Of a DNA stretch of 18,737 nt, positions 16,242 to 18,737 are shown one piece after another (position 1 is the first letter of the stretch; each line of letters starts with the position of its first letter). The position numbers and the translations under genes were made by a program. The stretch comes from Armatimonadota bacterium. GTDB lineage: Bacteria; Armatimonadota; Abditibacteriia; CG2-30-59-28. The notes beneath the pieces were generated by a model that did not search any database, was not told where the DNA came from, and worked only from the letters and a program-made list of their open reading frames with translations. The DNA lies in assembly GCA_016199605.1 (NCBI GenBank), contig JACQGJ010000307.1, positions 1 to 18,737 of the forward strand, read 5' to 3'.

Positions 16242-17924
16242 GTGAACCGTTCTTCCAGTTGCGCTATGCTTTTGGTTAGCCTGTTGGGGTTTCTACATCC
16301 GCCATCTTCCATTGCGGCACCCGAGGAGAAGAGTTCGACTGAGGGGAGGGGAACGAAAAACATGGAGAAGCAACGAGTAACCGGCGAGCCCTACGAGTTG
16401 GCCGGAAGGCGAATGGTGTTCACCAACTGGTATTATGTTCGGCCCGGGAGTTACGGGTGGTACGATGCCGCAGGGAATGGAGTGAGCGCCTCCAGGCAGG
16501 CGGCTTTGGGGCCGTGGGAGGCTCAGTTCAAACGGCGCGACTGTCCGCAGGGGATAAGGTTGGTTGCTCAGCCTGCCCAACGTCGTGGCCCCCTCCTCGG
16601 ACTGGAACGCCCCTGGGAGAAAACGGGCGTCAGCGCGGGAACGCTGCTCAAAGAAGGTGACCGATACCGTTTCTGGGCGGGATGCCAGGGCGAGGATGGG
16701 CAGAGCCGCTCATGCTGTTTCGAGTCGAAAGACGGTATCACATGGGAACGCCCGAAGCTGGGGCTGGTCGAGTTTGCAGGCAGCCGCGACAACAATTTGC
16801 TTCCTTTCGCTCCCGGACTCGTGTTCATTGACCCCTCCGCTCCACCCGAGGAACGCTACAAAGGAGTCTCGACCGACAGCTACAGCCAGGACGAATTCGA
16901 AGCGTTCCGCAAGCGTCGCCCCGAGGACTGGGAGCACAGGGCCCAACGAAAGGACGTCGGTCACATCTATGGTGTCGCGGGCTTTGTCTCGCCGGATGGG
17001 CTCAAGTGGAAGAAGATCGTGGAGCCGCTGGTGGTGGAACACAGCGACACGCAAACGACAGCCTACTTCGATGAACAACTGAACAAGTATGTCCTCTACA
17101 CACGGAACTGGATGGTGGGACCTCGTTCACCGCGCGCCCAAGAAGACCGGCCGATGGGCTGGCTGGGAGAGGCTCCGGGCGCAGGTCGCCGCTCTATCGG
17201 TCGGACGGAAAGCGACAGCTTCCTGCAATTCCCTCTCTCCGAAGTGATCCTTGAACCCTCGCCGGACATGCTGCCCAACGACCTCCTCTACACCAACTGC
17301 AAAACGACCATCCCCGGCTCGCCCGACCAGCACCTGTTGTTCCCGGCCGTCTGGAACACGGGAACGGATGCCACCAAGATTGTGATGGCTTCAAGTCGTG
17401 ATGGGAAGGTGTGGAACTACGTCCCCGGCAGGCCGGTGCTCGAAACAGCGCCTTTTGGGCAATGGGATGGCGGTTGCGTTTTCGCAAGTCCCAATCTGAC
17501 GGAGTTGCCCGATGGCAGCTTTGTCCTACCCTACACAGGCTATGTCTACCCTCACAAGTATCCACGCGGTGCATGGAAGTTCCAGCCGGGCCTTGCCGTC
17601 TGGCCGAAAGGGCGCCTTGTGGCTCTCGAAGCAGAAGAACGCGGCGAGTTCGCAACCGTTGGGTTCATCCCGCCAGGCCGCAAACTTCGCATCAACGCGG
17701 TGACCCAGAGAGCGGGAAGTATCCTTGTGGAAGTGGCGGACCTTGATGGTAATCCGATACCGGGGCGCACTTTCGAGGAGGTAGCACCCATCATTGGCGA
17801 TCAACATAAAACCCCGGTCACATGGAAAGGGCAGGACGATCTCGGACATAAAGAGGGCGCGGCCATCATCCTGCGGTTCCGAATGGATAGGGCGCAGCTT
17901 TTTGGACTGGAGTTTGAGGGATGA
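16242..17924 (+). CDS. Secreted Asp-box propeller protein
   Basis: A protein of about 560 residues from the chosen GTG start. The signal peptide is NRSSSCAMLLVSLLGFLHPP, with cleavage near SIAA. GTG 16242 was chosen because it puts two polar/charged residues before the hydrophobic core and has AAAGG about 10 bases upstream; GTG 16224 and ATG 16266 are alternatives. The propeller carries Asp-box-like motifs near residues 160, 249 and 385 (SKDGITW, SPDGLKW, SRDGKVW) and the family hallmarks LERPWEKTG, LGLVEFAGSRDNNLL and APPEERYKG. The shared module occupies about 477-560 (GRKLRINAV, EVADLDGNPIPGRTFEE, TPVTWKGQDDL, RAQLFGLEFEG). There is an unusual N-terminal stretch before the propeller (NWYYVRPGSYGWYDAAGNG) not seen in the other copies. 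The stop overlaps the start of the following pseudogene as ATGA. Glycosidase or glycan-binding role is inferred from fold resemblance and context. Confidence 0.86.
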   Translation: MNRSSSCAMLLVSLLGFLHPPSSIAAPEEKSSTEGRGTKNMEKQRVTGEPYELAGRRMVFTNWYYVRPGSYGWYDAAGNGVSASRQAALGPWEAQFKRRDCPQGIRLVAQPAQRRGPLLGLERPWEKTGVSAGTLLKEGDRYRFWAGCQGEDGQSRSCCFESKDGITWERPKLGLVEFAGSRDNNLLPFAPGLVFIDPSAPPEERYKGVSTDSYSQDEFEAFRKRRPEDWEHRAQRKDVGHIYGVAGFVSPDGLKWKKIVEPLVVEHSDTQTTAYFDEQLNKYVLYTRNWMVGPRSPRAQEDRPMGWLGEAPGAGRRSIGRTESDSFLQFPLSEVILEPSPDMLPNDLLYTNCKTTIPGSPDQHLLFPAVWNTGTDATKIVMASSRDGKVWNYVPGRPVLETAPFGQWDGGCVFASPNLTELPDGSFVLPYTGYVYPHKYPRGAWKFQPGLAVWPKGRLVALEAEERGEFATVGFIPPGRKLRINAVTQRAGSILVEVADLDGNPIPGRTFEEVAPIIGDQHKTPVTWKGQDDLGHKEGAAIILRFRMDRAQLFGLEFEG

Positions 17925-18173
17925 AACGGGTAGGTCACAGACGGTTCGAGAGGCTGATTCTCGCGGCTTTCCCTCTTCTCGCTCCCATCGTAACCGGTCC
18001 ACGAGGGCTGCCAGGTCTCCACTGCGCAGAACCGGTCGCCCACTCCTCCCTATGTCCTCGAAGCGAGAAAGCACCTATTCATCTTCACAGTGGACAAGGT
18101 GAGTGAGGCGTGTTCTAATGCGGGTCTTGCGGAGATTGTTGTCAGGTCCGCGCCACAGGCTGAGAGGCAATGA
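17921..18173 (+). pseudogene. Collapsed propeller/discoidin gene: signal + N-terminus joined to last codons
   Basis: The ATG at 17921 overlaps the preceding stop and opens a signal peptide (MKRVGHRRFERLILAAFPLL). That frame is lost; another frame then gives TAQNRSPTPPYVLEARKHLF, which matches the mature N-terminus of the protein at 8813 (AQATESPAAPYALGGNEHLF). After HLFI it jumps directly to FTVDKVSEACSNAGLAEI, VVRS and AQ-AERQ, the last 29 codons of that protein's discoidin-like domain (25 of 29 identical), ending at TGA 18171-18173. So a paralog of the 8813 gene seems to have lost about 1.8 kb of coding sequence between propeller start and discoidin end, plus a frameshift between about 17994 and 18040. 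A chimeric assembly join is the alternative explanation, because the right-hand part is a near-exact repeat. Confidence 0.85.
18090..18139 (+). repeat. 50-bp exact direct repeat, copy 2
   Basis: Identical to 10739-10788, in the same orientation and codon phase. It makes up most of the surviving discoidin-domain end of the pseudogene. Confidence 0.93.
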
Positions 18174-18202
18174 GAGACTAAACAAGACAGGTCGTGCTGG
18201 CA

Positions 18203-18737
18203 ATGGTCCACATTCACTCGGTTGAAACGACAGGGGTTGTCCTTTTGACGATGGTGCTCTCTCCGGCGCGCAGAGTCCCCGGGAATCTCTTGCCGAACGG
18301 CAGCTTCGAGGCAGGTCGGTATGGTTGGTATGTGCATTCACAGTGCTGCCGTGGTTCGCGGATGCGTATAGAGAAAGCAGGGGCGGAACACGGACGGTAC
18401 TGCGCAACTGTCACGCGTACTTCCAGAGCCGGGACGACGTTCCTGATGCACGAATTCATCAACCTCGAAAAGGATAAAGACTACACATTCTCTGCATGGC
18501 TCCGCTCGGATTCCGAGGCGATGCCAGTCAGCCTGAAGCTGTACTGCTTCGACGCCAACGTGACGGGGAAATGGCAAGAGGGCAAACAGGATGTCACCGT
18601 GACGAGAGAATGGAAGCGTTACCACCTGAAGTGGCGAACGCCTGCGGCGAGGATGGACATGTACCTCCCTCGAATAGACCTCGAGTCTCCGGGGGTGCTG
18701 TACGTCGATGGCGCACAGATTGAGTCACCCGAGTTGA
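18203..18737 (+). CDS. Secreted protein with CBM4_9-type jelly roll (3' end outside window)
   Basis: An open frame from ATG 18203 (after an in-frame TAA at 18179-18181) runs off the window end, giving the first 178 codons. GTG 18194 is an alternative start; neither has a strong Shine-Dalgarno. A hydrophobic signal follows (TTGVVLLTMVLSPA). From residue about 28 there is a beta-sandwich of the CBM4_9 / galactose-binding kind: NLLPNGSFEAGRYGWYVHS, GRYCATVTRTS, LEKDKDYTFSAWLRSD, REWKRYHLKWRTPA and the closing VLYVDGAQIESPE. In such proteins this domain usually precedes a catalytic or larger unassigned region, so the missing part may be a hydrolase. It lies 29 bases after the pseudogene's stop and continues the same-strand cluster. 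Confidence 0.82.
   Translation, partial: MVHIHSVETTGVVLLTMVLSPARRVPGNLLPNGSFEAGRYGWYVHSQCCRGSRMRIEKAGAEHGRYCATVTRTSRAGTTFLMHEFINLEKDKDYTFSAWLRSDSEAMPVSLKLYCFDANVTGKWQEGKQDVTVTREWKRYHLKWRTPAARMDMYLPRIDLESPGVLYVDGAQIESPEL

Noticed and set aside
17921..18106. Intact 61-codon small secreted protein
   Set aside because: Its signal peptide is real-looking, but the following frame is out of phase with sequence clearly homologous to the N-terminus and C-terminus of the protein at 8813, so it is better read as the start of a frameshifted pseudogene.

Overview
The window is a densely packed, one-strand (+) gene cluster of exported carbohydrate-active proteins plus one sugar-type symporter. GC looks moderately high. 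Nearly every protein starts with a Sec or Tat export signal, and several genes overlap by ATGA or have minimal gaps, so they probably form one translationally coupled operon. The protein types (Asp-box propellers, DNRLRE, LamG, DUF4091/GH123-like, discoidin-like domains, an SSS transporter, Tat signals) fit an uncultured polysaccharide degrader of the Planctomycetota / Verrucomicrobiota / Lentisphaerota / Hydrogenedentota / Armatimonadota kind. No rRNA or ribosomal gene is present, so the phylum is inference.

Layout. 2-454: C-terminal end of a propeller-family protein cut by the window edge. 467-2770: signal peptide + DNRLRE-like domain + Asp-box propeller + shared C-terminal module. 2767-6165: LamG + unassigned middle + GH123/DUF4091-like hydrolase. 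6187-6594: Tat-signal remnant of another propeller-family gene. 6591-8729: clan GH-A (GH39-like) hydrolase. 8813-10822: propeller + shared module + discoidin-like domain. 10829-12853: beta-propeller protein with no signal peptide. 12828-14405: sodium:solute symporter. 14407-14613: decayed C-terminal end of a propeller-family gene. 14591-16069: pectate-lyase-type beta-helix protein. 16078-16194: second decayed C-terminal end. 16242-17924: propeller + shared module. 17921-18173: pseudogene in which the start of a propeller-family gene is joined to the end of a discoidin-like domain. 18203 to the window end: start of a protein with a CBM4_9-type jelly roll.

Main result. One family (five-bladed-type Asp-box propeller with a C-terminal module of about 85-110 residues ending in an LYAFQF-like motif) occurs at least eight times in 18.7 kb: four copies appear intact (the first is cut by the window edge) and four are broken. 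The broken copies keep only their extreme 5' and/or 3' ends. In two cases the retained 3' end contains the ribosome binding site and start codon of the next gene. A 50-bp exact repeat shared by the gene at 8813 and the pseudogene at 17921 stops abruptly, which points to recombination between paralogs, or to an assembly join that should be excluded.

Inferred function: the secreted hydrolases and binding modules open and trim a complex glycan outside the cytoplasm, the symporter imports small products, and the repeated propeller family provides varied binding or cleavage specificities. The substrate cannot be read from the sequence. No promoter, terminator, tRNA, rRNA, insertion sequence or CRISPR array was seen.
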